The notes under the pieces: model-generated
Databases searched by the model: none
What the model was told of the DNA's origin: nothing
The model's input: only the letters and a program-made list of their open reading frames with translations
Program-made: the position numbers and the translations under genes
Assembly: GCA_038503075.1 (NCBI GenBank)
Contig: JBCAML010000011.1
Span: 1,240,001 to 1,304,000 of the forward strand
Length of the DNA stretch: 64,000 nt
Direction: 5' to 3'
Source of the DNA: Gyromitra esculenta
Lineage: Eukaryota; Ascomycota; Pezizomycetes; Pezizales; Discinaceae
Shown here: positions 10,895 to 23,500 of the stretch, in pieces
Layout of the letters: each line of letters begins with the position of its first letter
Numbering within the stretch: position 1 is the stretch's first letter

Positions 10895-12382
10895 TGTTAT
10901 ACCTGTTGGTAGCTTAGTTGGTTACAACTTGAGTTCGCTTACGATGCACACATATGGACTAGCATTCAATCCCCGACCATGTCGGTTATTATTAATCTTG
11001 GTTGATTATTAATAAGATTCAGATTGGATGTTTGGTTTCCTTGTGTCACCAATGGCCGACTCTTTCGATCAACACTTCCCTTATTCGCTTATACGTTGTG
11101 TCGCCGGTTAATTCCGACAAATCACGCCATCCGATAATGAGAGGGGTAGGAGCGAAGGAAAGCGTTTCAGGGTCTATGGGATTTCTCCATGTTAGTTCAT
11201 GTTATTACATAGCCTTTGTATTCGACGCTTGACTACTATAAGTAGTCCAGTGTTCTATTGTTGAGAAGGGTCTTCTTCCTGATCATTAGCGACGAAGAAC
11301 GAGCCTTATCAATATTATATTGTATAGCTTAGCGGTATACGACTTTCATTCATACTCTCAAGGTGCTGTGTTCGTTTCATCTTCAAGTAATACTTTCTTC
11401 ATGCAAAGAATCCTTTATTTCTTCAAGAGACTTTGTTGTTGCTTCACGCGACACGAACCTCTAAGTCACGACGCGTCCACAACAGACATGGTCCTTCCAG
11501 ATTGGTTAGACGAAGAGTATATTCGAACGAACACGATACCCAACAAGCAAAGCAAGCGATATTCAAACTACACATAGGGCCGAGGACCCTTCAGCGTTAG
11601 TTATTAAGACCTTACTATTGGAAGTTCTTCACGGAACTTTGCTCGATCCCTACTGTAAGACCGGTACTTCTTACCGCACAGGAAATCTCCAAGAAGCTTT
11701 AGATAACAATCTAGACGCTATAACCTGCCCGGTTGCTATCCGCAACACAATACACAGGCGCAAGTCCTAACTGCTTCTTATGAACCGCTAAAAGATAACT
11801 GTAGGGTTCAAGGTAGGGATCGAGCAAAGTTCCGTGAAGAACTTCCAATAGTCAGGTTTTAATAATTAACGCTGAAGGGCCTAGGCCTTGCTAAGCAAGA
11901 TAAAAGTAATTCACAAGTAAAGTAGTAAATTGCACGGAAGTAATTTTGCTAGAAACAATATAATATTGATAAGGCTCGTTATTCTTCGCTGATGATAAGG
12001 AAGAAGACCCTTCTCAACCGTAGAACACTGGACTACTTATAGTAGTCAAGCGTCGAATACAAAGGCTATGTAATAACATGAACTAACATGGAAAAATCCC
12101 ATAGATCCTGAACGCTTTCCTTCACTCCTACCCCTCTCATTATCGTATGGCATGATTTGTCGGAATTACCCGGCGACGCAACGTATAAGCGAATAAGGGA
12201 AGTGTTGATCGAAAGAGTCGGCCATTGGTGACACAAGGAAACCAAACATCCAATCTGAATCTTATTAATAATCAACCAAGATTAATAATAACCGACATGG
12301 TCGGGGATTGAATGCTAGTCCATATGTGTGCATCGTAAGCGAACTCAAGTTGTAACCAACTAAGCTACCAATAGGTATAACA
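10895..12382. mobile_element. Element D: long inverted-repeat element with tRNA-like arms
   Basis: Arms of about 434 bp (10895-11328 and 11949-12382) are inverted copies of each other with few differences. Both begin TGTTATACCT. Each arm has a sequence matching a pol III A box (TAGCTTAGTTGG, left arm 10910-10921) and, 40 bases on, a B-box-like sequence (GCATTCAATCCCC, 10962-10974). Inside, a second palindrome pairs about 11570-11658 with 11812-11900. The centre (11651-11811) recurs at 33378-38000. The left flank is LINE ORF1 and the right flank is a family C LTR, and no target duplication is seen. So it may be either a foldback element or two SINE/LTR-like copies brought together head to head. 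Confidence 0.6.
11401..11577 (+). pseudogene. Remnant of a Ty3-type leader peptide ORF
   Basis: A 58-codon frame starting at ATG 11401 ends with a segment VLPDWLDEEYIRTNTIP. This resembles VIPEWLDQEYLRQNSYP in the leader ORF of the intact Ty3 element (25699-25544). The match suggests that the left half of element D contains a piece of the 5' region of a diverged Ty3 family. The remnant is not followed by a recognisable gag. Confidence 0.45.
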
Positions 12383-12383
12383 G

Positions 12384-12712
12384 CGTGGCAATAGGGAATC
12401 TGTTAAGTGCAGGACACCTCACATGCAACATGAGACTGATTAGTGTCGATTCCTGCATCCTCCATAGGCACGGCATACAGCTGGCCAATCTAGAATGTCT
12501 AACTGGGCAAAATAACCGAAGAGTGCCAGAGAGTGCCAAAGTGATCATTAGCTGAATCATGGGGTGCCTCGCCCACAATAGTTGGGCATGTTCTCAGGGT
12601 CTTGACCGGCCCCCAGCAGAGTAGAACAGAAAGAGGACGGCGAGTCAGCAGCACTATAAAGATAGTGCGTGACCCTGCCACCTGTTGCTCTCCTTCCCCG
12701 TCTCATCAGACA
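12384..12712 (-). repeat. Family C LTR fragment, inverted
   Basis: Reverse-complement match to about 610-950 of the family C LTR, running from the TATTGCCGCA region to GTCTGATGAGAC. Both ends are missing; the left end adjoins element D. Confidence 0.7.
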
Positions 12713-13540
12713 GTTGTAATGGTACTACCATTAGTTACATGTCATGAGCAGTATTATCTTAGTCGTGTGCAGTCATTGAACTTAGTAGACAGTTGGAGCC
12801 CAGCACTGCAGGGTAACAGCTGGGAGCCAGTTACCCTACCTTGCAGGGTAACTATAATGGCCAATTTACCCTACCTAAACAGGGTATCCAGTTACCCTAC
12901 ATTAGTGGGAGAAGTGGAGTATAGCGCAGGGTCGCTCCCATGTGCCACACCACCACCCCATGACCCATATGACCTACAAGGTAACACCAGGAGGGGTTCT
13001 GCCGACGGGCAACCACTACCGGTGCAAGACTTGGATGGTGGAGACTCTCTTCCATAGGGAAAGAACTCTAGGTACGTGACTAGCCGATAATAAGATTGCA
13101 GACACTCATGGCAGTTGGATTGGATAGTGCTTGGGGTTACCCCTCAGTAAGAACCACTGACGTAGCGGGCGCAAGCGATCCAGCGCAAGCCAACACATGT
13201 AGAGGGCTCAGAAGAAGTCTCCAGACAGTTCTATCAGGTGCTACTAGCCCCATTGCGACAGCAAAACCATCCTGATCCATATTCTTGCATAAGGGGGGAC
13301 ATGCACTAAAAAAGCGCGTCCCGGAGGGTAAAAGTAACCCCCGGGTCGTCAAGCCAATCCATCCGGAGGAACATGGCCCGGAGGGTATATGAGGGAGCTC
13401 CTGTGAAAAGATGAAGTCAATCGGACAAGTATTGGCTGAGTTATGAGAAGTTAACCGAAACCTCCAAAATCTACGTTGCAACCACGTAACACACGCCCAA
13501 AAGTCTCTATCCGTTCGGCTTCATTTCTTCCACGAGCTTA
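12713..13540. other. Intergenic sequence with dispersed TTACCCTACC motifs
   Basis: No gene is supported. Between 12800 and 12930 the motif TTACCCTAC or its complement GTAGGGTAA-like forms recur several times, giving a small cluster of imperfect inverted repeats around CAGGGTAAC. Confidence 0.35.
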
Positions 13541-14039
13541 ATATTATTTCTGTTCCTTTTGCTTCCTACGGGTGCATTCGTCCACCACTCGCCTGGAGGG
13601 TCTACAGCCCGATCAAGAGAACCTACTGGCTCACCCGCACTAGCCCTGGGAACTCATTTTATGGTTACTATCACCAAAGACAGAGTGCTGCCTCCAACAT
13701 CTGAAGACTTTCTGCCTCCTCCACATCTACTCCTATTATCTACGGGCGCATTTGTCTAATCTCAACCTGGAGGGCCCGTCCACCCCCCCCAGGCAATCTC
13801 AATATCCGTCCCCTTCACCGCTGAAACTTGTACAGTTCAGCTTCGCACCCGAGCAACTTGCTGGCTGTAAGAGAAACCTCTCAAGGCCTTCCCCTGCTCC
13901 CCAACGCTCTGGCTCCCCAGTAAACAACATGGCTGCCGTTAGTACTACTCCTGCATTTGGATTGCTTGGAGTTTCTAATGAAGACCTGATTATATCACCC
14001 GATACTATCAATATCGCTGATGAAAGCATGGCAGAAGAC

Positions 14040-14451
14040 TTTCACGGATTGTAGTGGGTAATGGGTTAGGGTTCGGTTATGATGGTTGAGGTCGATTAGG
14101 GATTTTGTTACAATGGTTTTGTTGTTCGGCTAGTTTCGGTTATGGGTTATCGGAGGGAAAGCGGGGTATTTAAGTCATGGATTTTGGTCTTTCTTGTCGT
14201 CTTCTTCTTTCTTTCCTTAAGCAACATTCTTGTTTCACTTCTACTGTATTGTTCTAATACCACCTCGATTCTACCTCAGAATCCACGCTGTCGCTGTCTT
14301 AACCACGCTGCACTTATCTCGCCTTGAGATAGACCACCGCTGTAGAACCTGTAGAAACCTTGCACTCCTCGAACGTGTGAATACCTCGCCTAAGTAGCAC
14401 TGCTCACCTTCAAGGATACTGAAGGGCTTAACAAGGGATTGAACCGTGAGA
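14040..14451 (-). repeat. Solo LTR, family A (412 bp)
   Basis: It starts TTTCACGG, ends CCGTGAGA, and is flanked by the perfect duplication AAGAC (14035-14039 and 14452-14456). It is inserted in LINE1 ORF1. Confidence 0.9.
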
Positions 14452-14527
14452 AAGACATTGTCGATGACAATTATTCAATTGCTGTTGAAGAAAGCCATCT
14501 TTTTGAAGACGATTCCGCTATGCCTCC

Positions 14528-15336
14528 TTTCATGGATGGTTATCGTGTTGCAAGTTTGGTCGTATGGGTGTTCGGTTGTCTTACTTTTGTTATTCATTCG
14601 CTATGTTTTCCTTGGTTTCCATTATAATGAGTCATACGTGTGTCATTGAAGGGATGGATTGTGGGTATATAAGAGAAGGGTTTTCCTCTCACGGTTGGGT
14701 TCCTTGTTAAGCCCTTCAGTATCCCTGAAGGTGAGCAGTGCTACTTAAACAAGGTATCAACACGTTCAAAGAGTGCAGTATTTTCTACAGGTCCTACGAT
14801 GGGTTCTATCTCAAGGCGAGACAGACACAGTGAAGTGGACAGCAACAGCGAGGGTTCTGAGGTAGAACCGGAATAGTATTTAACGTAATACAGGAGAAGG
14901 TAACGAGAACGTTGCTTAAGGAAAGAAAAGAAGAGAAGACAAAAACGACAGAAATTCTTCGCTTAAATACCCCGCTTTCCCGTAACACAACCAGTACTCT
15001 GACAACAACCGAAACACAAAGACATTATACCAAATAACCGAAATCCGTTCCTAACCCACTGCCTTACTTTGATCCGTGAAATTTCCCCTCTTTGTACTTT
15101 TCCTTCTCTTCTCGTTAAGCAACGTCTTCTATTGTACACTCATTGTATCCTACAATACAATCCTCGGTTACATCTCGTAATCCTTCGCTGTCGCCGCCTT
15201 CAAGTCATCATAACTTGAACCATTCATAGAGCCTGTAGAATCCTCGTATATACTCTCGCAGCCAATTTCTTGTTCAAGTAGCACTGCTTATCTCGGGGGA
15301 TACCTGAGAGCTTGACGAGAATCTCGCTCCTTGAGA
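14528..15336 (-). repeat. Solo LTR, family B, interrupted by LTR A
   Basis: It starts TTTCATGG at 14528 and ends TTGAGA at 15336. It is split at 14686/15082 by a family A LTR. The flanks CCTCC and CCCCC differ by one base, a plausible old duplication. The AAGCAACGT block and TATA region lie in the two halves in the expected order. Confidence 0.75.
14687..15081 (+). repeat. Solo LTR, family A (395 bp), nested in LTR B
   Basis: It starts TCTCACGG, ends CCGTGAAA, and is flanked by the perfect duplication TTTCC (14682-14686 and 15082-15086). Confidence 0.9.
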
Positions 15337-17794
15337 CCCCCCTTCCCACACACATTTACCGAAGGCATTGACTATATGCCCGAAACTAGCCAAGGCACCA
15401 ACAAAGATGGTTATCTTTGTTGGCTTATCCGCACTGAGTTTAGCAAAATGGCAAACCTTCACGATGAAACCAACGGACGTATTTTCACTCTGCAACAACA
15501 GGTCACCACCTTAAAGGCTACGGTCAGTGGACTTACCACCACCGTCAATCAACTGACAACTTCCTTTAAGCAAAGAGATAAAACCATCAACAGTTTGCAA
15601 GAAACTATAACCAAATTAAGGGAAAATGGCCAAATCCTTGGGAGCAGAAATGCGGCCCCTCCACTGAACTCACCAAACCAAAAATCCTACGTGAGCATTG
15701 CAAATGCTGGAGGCCCAGGCCAAGCTCAAATCAAGCTAAAGCCCAAAGCCAAGAAAGAAACTCTCTTCAAACCAGAGTTTACCAAGGTTAACCGGGAACT
15801 AATTGTCGAACTCTCGGAACTGACCCCACCTTCAGCTACAACAGATGCCATCCTCACCTCCGTCAACCATGCCCTTCCAGACACTCACAAGCTCTGCTAC
15901 GCAAGATACACCATGCAGGGCAATATAATGCTTCATACCTTTCCCTCCGTTTCAGCTAGCGAAGTTGTCAAATACGAAATGGAAATCACCAGTGCCCTTG
16001 CAGACATAAAACTTGCCCCCTCCTTCGTCCACATGAACAGTCGCTGGAGTCAATTCCTTGTCCATAATGTTTCAACTTACATTGGATCTGGCAAAAAAGC
16101 AGGCCAGGCCCTCGCCAATGCCATTACCCAACATATTCCTAACATTACTTTTGCCCAGATTCCTAGATGGCTTCTCCTGAATGAGCAACGAACCAAGGAG
16201 TGCTCTACGATGGTCATCTCCCTTCCCTCTCGATACACCCTTGAAACCCTTGGTTTAAGGGAACAGGCTATCTTCAACAGATTATGCCGAACTACAAACT
16301 ATGTTTCTTCCTCATCCTCTGTCCCCGCTACAACCTCTTCGATTGAAAGTTCACCACCACCTTTTGCGTTGCAACGGCGTTACATACAGCCAAAAGTCTT
16401 TAGCACTTCGGCTTCATTCCATTACCCCTTTTTTACAAACAATTTGGATCATCGTTTACACAACAACCCACGGTCGCAATGCCTCCCAAAGGTAAAGGCA
16501 ACATGTTTACACCCATATTCCCCCAGCATCAAGTTGAGGGAACTCCAAACCCATTCATTGCCTCCTCCTCTTCATCTGTGGCGGATCCAAGAACCCCCTC
16601 ACCATTGAAAAGACAGAGAGCTGACACCTCTCCCCCATCCCTTCCTGTTTTTGGAAAGCCAACCCACTGGGCTGGCCTCTGGAATAAACCAGGGGAGGCC
16701 ATTACCACTCACCTAGGCAGTGAGCCAGCTTTTGGGTTTGATGTTTGCAATGCTCTAGCCAGAGCCAACAAGATCAATCTCCTCCACTTCCAAAAACTCC
16801 TTGACATGATACAGCATCTACAAGACGAAATAACCACCCTAAAGGAAGCAACAAGCAAACCAGCTCCTGCATCTCTCCCAGACATGTTTCCAGAGTCTCC
16901 GACTTTGAGCAAACAAGAGCGTGACCACCTGCTGCTCACAGTAGGGAAGGCAGCGCCTTCAGAACCACCCACACCTAGTGCTCCTCTTCCTCCTGCTCCT
17001 GCTGTTGCTATCCCAGCACCTCCTCCTGCCCCAAAGCCTCTGCAATGGGCTCAGGTGGCGGCCAGCAAACCCAAGAGAAAAGCCCAACCAACAAAGACCA
17101 AACAGGCTGCCTCTGCACCTGCCCCTAAGACTCATGTCTCCCCTCTCACCATCACTCCCACCATGCGTGCACGCCGTTTGATTGTCAAACGCGAAGGCAC
17201 TCCCCTTACCCAAGGGACACCCACGGAACTTAGAGATAAACGTAACTCTGCCATTGGTTCCATCACCATCCAGTCTGTGGCAATAGACACACATTCCGAG
17301 AATGTGTCGTTGACAGTCATGAACAATATGTTTGCCAACACCCATTACCGGAAAGTTGGCAAATTTCTCCACCTCATCCCAGGAGCTCGCTCCCTACACC
17401 TTGACAAACCATTGCACCAACTTGTTGTACATGGTATTCCCACCTCTATGGAGCCCTCCGCCATTCAGCAAGAGCTCTGCAACTTCAACCCAGGCCTAAC
17501 CATGGACACACTTCCAAGATGGCTTACTCTACCCGAAAAACGAAGAGGGAAAACAGTTTCCTCCATTGTCATCACACTCTCTGGCCCCAAAGCTAATGAG
17601 ATCGCTAATCACACACACCTTTCTGCCTTTTCCACCACTGTCTGAGCTGAACGCAAACTCCGTTTTGGACCCTCAACCCAGTGTTCCCAATGTCACAAAT
17701 TTGGACACCACACAAACAAATGCCCCAATCAACCATGCTGTCGCTGGTGTGTTGGACTTCATCCTACTGCAGCTCATACCTGCCCCACTCTCAC

Positions 17795-19790
17795 CATCCT
17801 CTGTCCCCGCTACAACCTCTTTGATTGAAAGTTCACCACCACCTTTTGCGTTACAACGGCGTTACACACAGCCAAAAGTCTTTAACACTTCGGCTTCATT
17901 CCATTACCCCGCTCACAAAAACAAGTTGGATCCTTGTTTTAACAACACCACTCCGATCGCATGTCTTCAGAAGACACAGCAAGAATCTTTACACCTCTCT
18001 TCCCCTCTCTCCAAAGAGGCGAAGCCTCTACCACTCCTGCTTCCTCCGCAACTGCCATGGCGGAACCAAGAACCCCCTCACCATTGAAACGGCAGAGAGC
18101 TGACACCTCTCCTCCATCACCACCTGTTTTTTCCCACCCTACAGACTGGATTAAGTTAATCCTAAACAAGGACAACGGAATCACAGGAGCCCCCATGACC
18201 CTCAAGACAGTTAGCCAGTGCCTTACAAAGGCTGACGAACTGAACCTCATCCACTTCACCTCCCTCCTTAATATGATCCAGCATCTACAAAGCAAGGTCA
18301 CCCTACTGAAAGAGGCTGCTAAGAGTCCAGCACCTCTCCCTGATATGTTTCTAGAGTCACTAACTCTGAGTAAACAAGAGCGCATGCACCTTCTCACAGT
18401 AGGGAAAGCAGTGCCCTCAGCCCCACCTGCACCATTCAGTGCTCCTCCTCCTCCTGCATCTGCTGCTGCAATTCCTGCTCCTCCTGCCCCAAAGCCTTTG
18501 CAATGGGCCCAGGTGGTTGCCAGCAAACCCAAGAGAAAACCCCAACCAGCAAAGGCTAAACAGGCTGCGAATGCACCCGCTCCTAAGATTTCTTCTCCCT
18601 CTCCTTCAACATCTCCCACCATGCGCGCTCGTTGTTTGATTGTCAAACGCGATGGCTCTCCCCTTTCCCAAGGGTCACCCACAGAACTCAGTGATAAACT
18701 CAACTCTGCCATTGGTTCCATTACCATCCAGTCTGTAGCAATAGACACACATTCCCAGAATGTGTTGTTGACGGTCATGAACAACATGTTTGGCAACACT
18801 CATTACAGAAAAGTTGACCATTTTCTCCACATCATCCCAGGAGCTCGCTCCCTACACCTTGACAAACCATTGCACCAACTTGTTGTACATGGTATTCCCA
18901 CTTCCATGGAGCCCCTTGCCATTCAGCAAGAACTCTGCAACTTCAACCCTGGCCTTATTATGGACACTCCCCCCAGATGGCACATTCTACCTGAAAAACG
19001 ATGAGGAAAAACAGTTTCCTCAATCATTATCACACTCTCTGGCCCTAAAGCTAATGAGATCGCCAACCACACTCGCTTATCTGCCTTCTCTACCACTGTT
19101 AGATCCGAACGCAAACTCCGTTTTGGACCCTCTACCCAGTGTTCCCAATGCCATAAATTTGGACACCACACAAACAAATGCCCCAATCAACATTGCTGCC
19201 GCTGGTGTGTTGGACTCCATTCCACTGCAGCTCATAGCTGCCCCACACTTTCTTGCTCAACTAAAGGCCACCCCTGCTCTCACACTCTTGTTAAGTGTGT
19301 CAACTGTGACGGACCCCATGAGTCAAACCTGAACAGCTGCCCATCACGCCCCTCAAAGGCCTCACCGCCCCCTCCAGCAGATGACCAGATGGACCTTTAA
19401 GGTCACTTTACCAATACTTCCCCAACCCCTACTAACTTTGATTGGAATCTTCTCCTGGCTACTTTTCGCTTCCACTGTGGCTTTACTATGGACTTTCTTC
19501 TATGGTTTCTCATTGTTTTTTGGCTGTTGTTTGCAAGTCTCTTTACTTTCATAGGCATACGCTGTCAATTTTCCCTGCACCTTTAAGTTGTTTTATCGCA
19601 GGAACATCGTCTTGTTCTTTTGGGAGTACCTGGTTCGCTTTTCCTTTGTGTTTTCCTTTGTTACCCAGGCGGATAAGGGAGTTTATTTGGTGGGGATAGG
19701 TTTTTTGACTTCATAACCTTTGTGTTGCATAAGTGGTTTTGTACCTAGAAACAACAATCAAATGATTTAAACAAAAAAAAAAAAAAAAAA
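17795..19790 (+). mobile_element. LINE3: full-length Gag-only non-LTR element (1996 bp)
   Basis: Complete and uninterrupted. The 5' end is CATCCTCTGTCCCCGC, followed by a leader of about 165 bp, ORF1, a 3' UTR of about 390 bp and an 18-base A tail. A 16-bp target duplication CCTGCCCCACTCTCAC flanks it (17779-17794 and 19791-19806). It lies inside the knuckle region of LINE2. It encodes no enzyme. The long duplication and poly(A) tail show target-primed reverse transcription by an enzyme supplied in trans. Confidence 0.9.
17961..19400 (+). pseudogene. LINE3 ORF1 (Gag-like) with one internal stop
   Basis: The frame opens at ATG 17961 and reads to TGA 19002-19004. The same frame then carries on to TAA 19398-19400, giving exactly 480 codons including the internal stop, the same length as the LINE4 protein. 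The C-terminal part has CSQCHKFGHH, a CCRWCVGLH knuckle and CVNCDGPHES. The single nonsense change (CGATGAGGA against CAAAGAGGG in LINE4) is the only visible defect. Confidence 0.75.
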
Positions 19791-20124
19791 CCTGCCCCAC
19801 TCTCACTTGCTCAATTAAAGGCCACCCCTGCTCTCACACTCTTGTTAAGTGTGTCAACTGTGACGGACCCCATGAGTCACACCTGAACAGCTGCCCATCA
19901 CGCCCCTCAAAGGCCTCACCGCCCCCTCCAGCAGATGACCTGATGGACCTTTAGGTCACTTCACCTATACTTTCCCAACCCCTACTAACTTTGATTGGAA
20001 ACATTTCCTGGCTACTCTCTGCTTCCTTTGTAGCTTTACTATGGACTTTCTTCTATGGTTTCTCATTGTTTTGTTGGCTGTTCGCAAGTTTCTTTACTCT
20101 CATAGGCATTCGCTGTCAACTCTC

Positions 20125-20545
20125 TCTCACGGTTCAGTCCCTCGTTAAGCCCTTCAGTATCCCTGAGGGTGAGCAGTGCTACTTAAGCGAGGTACTAACA
20201 CGTTCGAAGAGTGCAATATTTCTACAAGTTCTACGAGGGGTCTATCTCGAGGCGAGATAAGTGCGGCGAAGGGGACAGCGACAGCGAGGGCTCTGAGGTA
20301 GAACCGAGATAGTATTGAGATAATACAAGTAGAAGTGAACGAGAACGTTGCTTAAGGAAAGAAAGAAGAAGAGAAAACCACAGCGACCGAAATCCTTTAC
20401 TTAAATACCCCGCTTTCCCGTAACACAAACAACACCCTAACAATAACCGAAAGAACAACCGAACAACAAAGCCATTATATCCCGATGACCCTTCGTTACT
20501 ACCAATGACTCCTCCTTAACCCATTACCCAGTTTCATCCGTGAAA
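20125..20545 (-). repeat. 3' LTR of the Ty3 element
   Basis: The ends are TCTCACGG and CCGTGAAA on the plus strand (TTTCACGG...CCGTGAGA in element orientation), not the usual TG...CA. The last codons and stop of pol lie inside it. Confidence 0.95.
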
Positions 20546-23500
20546 GTAGCTCCCCGTCTCAAGCGTGAGCTCCTGCGAACCTTAGGAATAATAGCAGCCG
20601 TCGTAGCGAGGAACGTATCGAGAGCTGAAGTATCTTGGAGGTCCTCGGCAGGTTCCCATGTAGGGTGGGCGTATCCAGTCCATTCCACAAGGTATTGAAG
20701 TTGTCCTCTATAATTGCGCTGGTCTAGAATTTTCTCGATATAATATTCCTCTTGATCATTGACAACGACTGGCGCCGGTGGGGGAACAATTTGTCCCGGG
20801 AGAGCATTATTAGGGGCCGGTTTGAGGAGAGAAACATGAAATACCGGGTGGTATTTAACCGATGAGGGGAGGTCTATCTCATAAGCGAAAGGGGAGACAA
20901 TTCTTTTTACCGCATAAGGACCCATCCATTTCCAGTCTAGTTTCCTGGCGTTACGAGTAGTCCTGATGTTCTTCATTGATACGAAGACTTGGTCATGGAT
21001 TTGGTACGCCGGGGCTGGAGTTCTGTGCTTGTTAGTAGCGGTCTCCTGAATGTCTTGAGCGGTTCTAATCTGTGTCCTAAGGTAATCGTATAGCTCCTGC
21101 ATCCTACTGGCAAAGATAGCGGCGTCTTGACTCTGAGGGGTGTTTACTAGGGGGACGAGAGAAGTATCGAATCGAGGATGATAGCCGTAGTTAGCTAAGA
21201 AGGGGGATACTTTCGTACTCGCCGATTCTTGGTTATTGGCAGAGAATTCCGCCATGGGTAGCCATCTACTCCAGTCTTCCTGTTGGTAGGACACGTATGA
21301 TCGAAGGTACTGTTCCATTACTGCGTTCAGTCTCTCTGTCTGCCCGTCTGTTTCCGGGTGGAAAGCAGTGGACATCCGGGCTTGTATTCCTAGACGTTGG
21401 CATAATTCTTTCCAAAAATGGGCAGTGAATTGAGTGCCTCGGTCAGAAGTAATGTGTGTAGGTAAGCCATGTAACTTCCAGACATGTTGTAGGTAAAGGT
21501 CAGCGACGTCTCTGGAATTGACGGTGGTATTACATGGAATGAGGTGTCGCATTTTCGATAGTCGGTCCACAACTACCATGATCGCATCATAGCCATTGGA
21601 TTCAGGGAGTCCTGTGACAAAGTCCATCGAGATCTCTTGCCAGGGTCGTTGGGGAATGGGTAAAGGACGGAGAACACCTGGGGTGCGATAGGTGGTAGGT
21701 TTGGCTTTCTGGCAGGTGTGGCAGTTTCGTACGTATCGACTAACCGATTCCCACATTTTAGGCCAATAAAAGCTTCTTGCCATAAGTTCGAAGGTCTTAT
21801 CTCTTCCTGGATGGCCTGCTGCTGGAGTATCATGGTGCCTCCGGATAAGTTCCAATCGAAGAGGATCAGAGTCAGGGACATAGAGGCATTCTCGATAATA
21901 TAGGAGACCGTTATTCTCGCTGCATTCGCTTAGGGTAATCTCCTTTGAGCGTTGTTCCTTATTTTTGAGCGCCGTGAGTATCTTCTCTGGGAATTTATCA
22001 GTACTATATCCTTCTTGGAAGAGTTTAGAAAGGGGGGCGTCCAGTCCAGCGGCTTCATTTGGTAAAGAAGCCGATAACAAACTTAGCTTAGCATCAATGT
22101 TCCTTTTTTTTAACACCACTTGGCTTTGGTGTGCCAATCTTTCATCCCCTTCTTTGGGAAGATCTCCTGATCTTCTGGTCAATGCATCGGGTTTTCCTCC
22201 TTGAGTACCTGGACGATAGGTAATTACAAAATCGAAGCGGGACAAATACTCAGCCCATCTCGCTTGGCGTCTGTTCAATTGCTTGGTACTCATAAAGTAC
22301 TCGAGGTTTTTGTGGTCGCTAATCACATCGATCGGGTGCTTTGATCCTTCGAGTTCGGGGCGCCATTCTTCGAAAACACGGATAATGGCCAATAATTCCT
22401 TATCGTAAATCTCGTAGTTGCATTCCGCAGGGGAATGTTTCTTCGAGAAGAAGGCCACTGGGTGCAAGATACCGTTATCATTGTACTGGGATAGGACTCC
22501 TCCTGACACAAAGTCTGAGGCATCTGTTTCTACAATGATCTTCTTGTCGGGATCGAAGTGAATTAGGATTGGGGCAGTAGTAAAGGCGTATTTGAGATTT
22601 TCGAAGGCTATTTCAGCTTCGACGGACCATTCAAAAGTGATGCCTTTCCTGGTGAGGGCGGTGAGCGGTGCAGCAAGTTTAGAAAACCCTAGAATAAAGC
22701 GACGGTAAAAGTTGGCAAAGCCTAAGAAAGCTTGAACATCTTTTACGCTTTTCGGTGTTCCCCATTCCCGGACGGCCTTGAGTTTTTCCTCATCCATCTT
22801 GATGCCGTCAGGGGTAAGGATGAGACCCAGGTATTTGGTAGTTTGTACCTCGAATTCGCACTTCTCAGGTTTCAGCAAAATATCATTATCCCTGAGAGTC
22901 TGGAGAACCTTGCGAACATGGACCTGGTGTTCTGCGAAGGTATTGCTATAAATGAGAATGTCATCGAGATAGGCGGTGCAGAAAATATCTAGATATTCTC
23001 TCAGGCAGTCGTTGACAAAGCGTTGAAAGGTGCCGGGTGCATTAGTTAGGCCGAATGGCATTACTTGATATTCATAGAGTCCATAGCGAGTTCGGAAGGC
23101 CGTTTTCCATTCCTCCCCTTCGGCGATTCGGATCTGATGATAGCCCTCGCGGAGATCGAGTTTTGTATACCATTGAGCTTTGGCCAGTCTATCGAGGGTT
23201 TCTCGTATGAGAGGAGAGGTATAGCGATCTTTGACGGTAATGGCATTTAGACCTCTATAATCCACACATAGTCGGAGGGAGCCATCTGCTTTCTTTACGA
23301 AGAGTACAGGGGAGCCGGCGGGAGATGAGCTGGCGCGGATAAAGCCTTTCTCTAGGTTGTCCTCGATATACTTTTTGAGAACGATAAGTTCCTCCCTTGA
23401 CATCCCGTAGAGTGGTCCGAATGGTGCATCCTTCCCTTCCATCAGTTGTATTTTATGATCATAGGGGCGGCGTGGGGGCAGTCCTTGTGCTTTCGCTTTA

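Larger units (their letters stand above)
16479..19954 (+). pseudogene. LINE2 ORF1 (Gag-like), one stop and one insertion
   Basis: The frame is open from ATG 16479 to a TGA at 17643-17645. The same protein then continues after the stop with the knuckle CSQCHKFGHH, is cut by LINE3 at 17795, and resumes at 19807 to end at 19952-19954. The layout is: a serine/proline-rich N-terminus, a helical stretch, a long alanine/proline linker, a conserved basic domain, then three CCHC-like knuckles. The intact form would be about 480 residues. The premature stop sits where the LINE4 copy has an arginine-rich codon series, so it is a recent inactivating change. Role by family: RNA-binding nucleocapsid-like protein of LINEs. 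Confidence 0.75.

Noticed and set aside
10901..10980. A true tRNA gene in the arm of element D
   Set aside because: The A box is good but the acceptor and T stems do not pair convincingly and both arms carry the same sequence; treated as a tRNA-derived promoter only.
17939..18799. 286-codon minus-strand frame opposite LINE3 ORF1
   Set aside because: It mirrors the Gag ORF on the other strand; composition follows the alanine/proline codons of ORF1. Same reasoning for the minus-strand frames opposite LINE2 and LINE4.
20231..20458. 75-codon frame present twice (also 25857-26084)
   Set aside because: It lies wholly in the LTRs, is antisense-like to no known product and covers the transcription start region; chance frame duplicated with the LTR.
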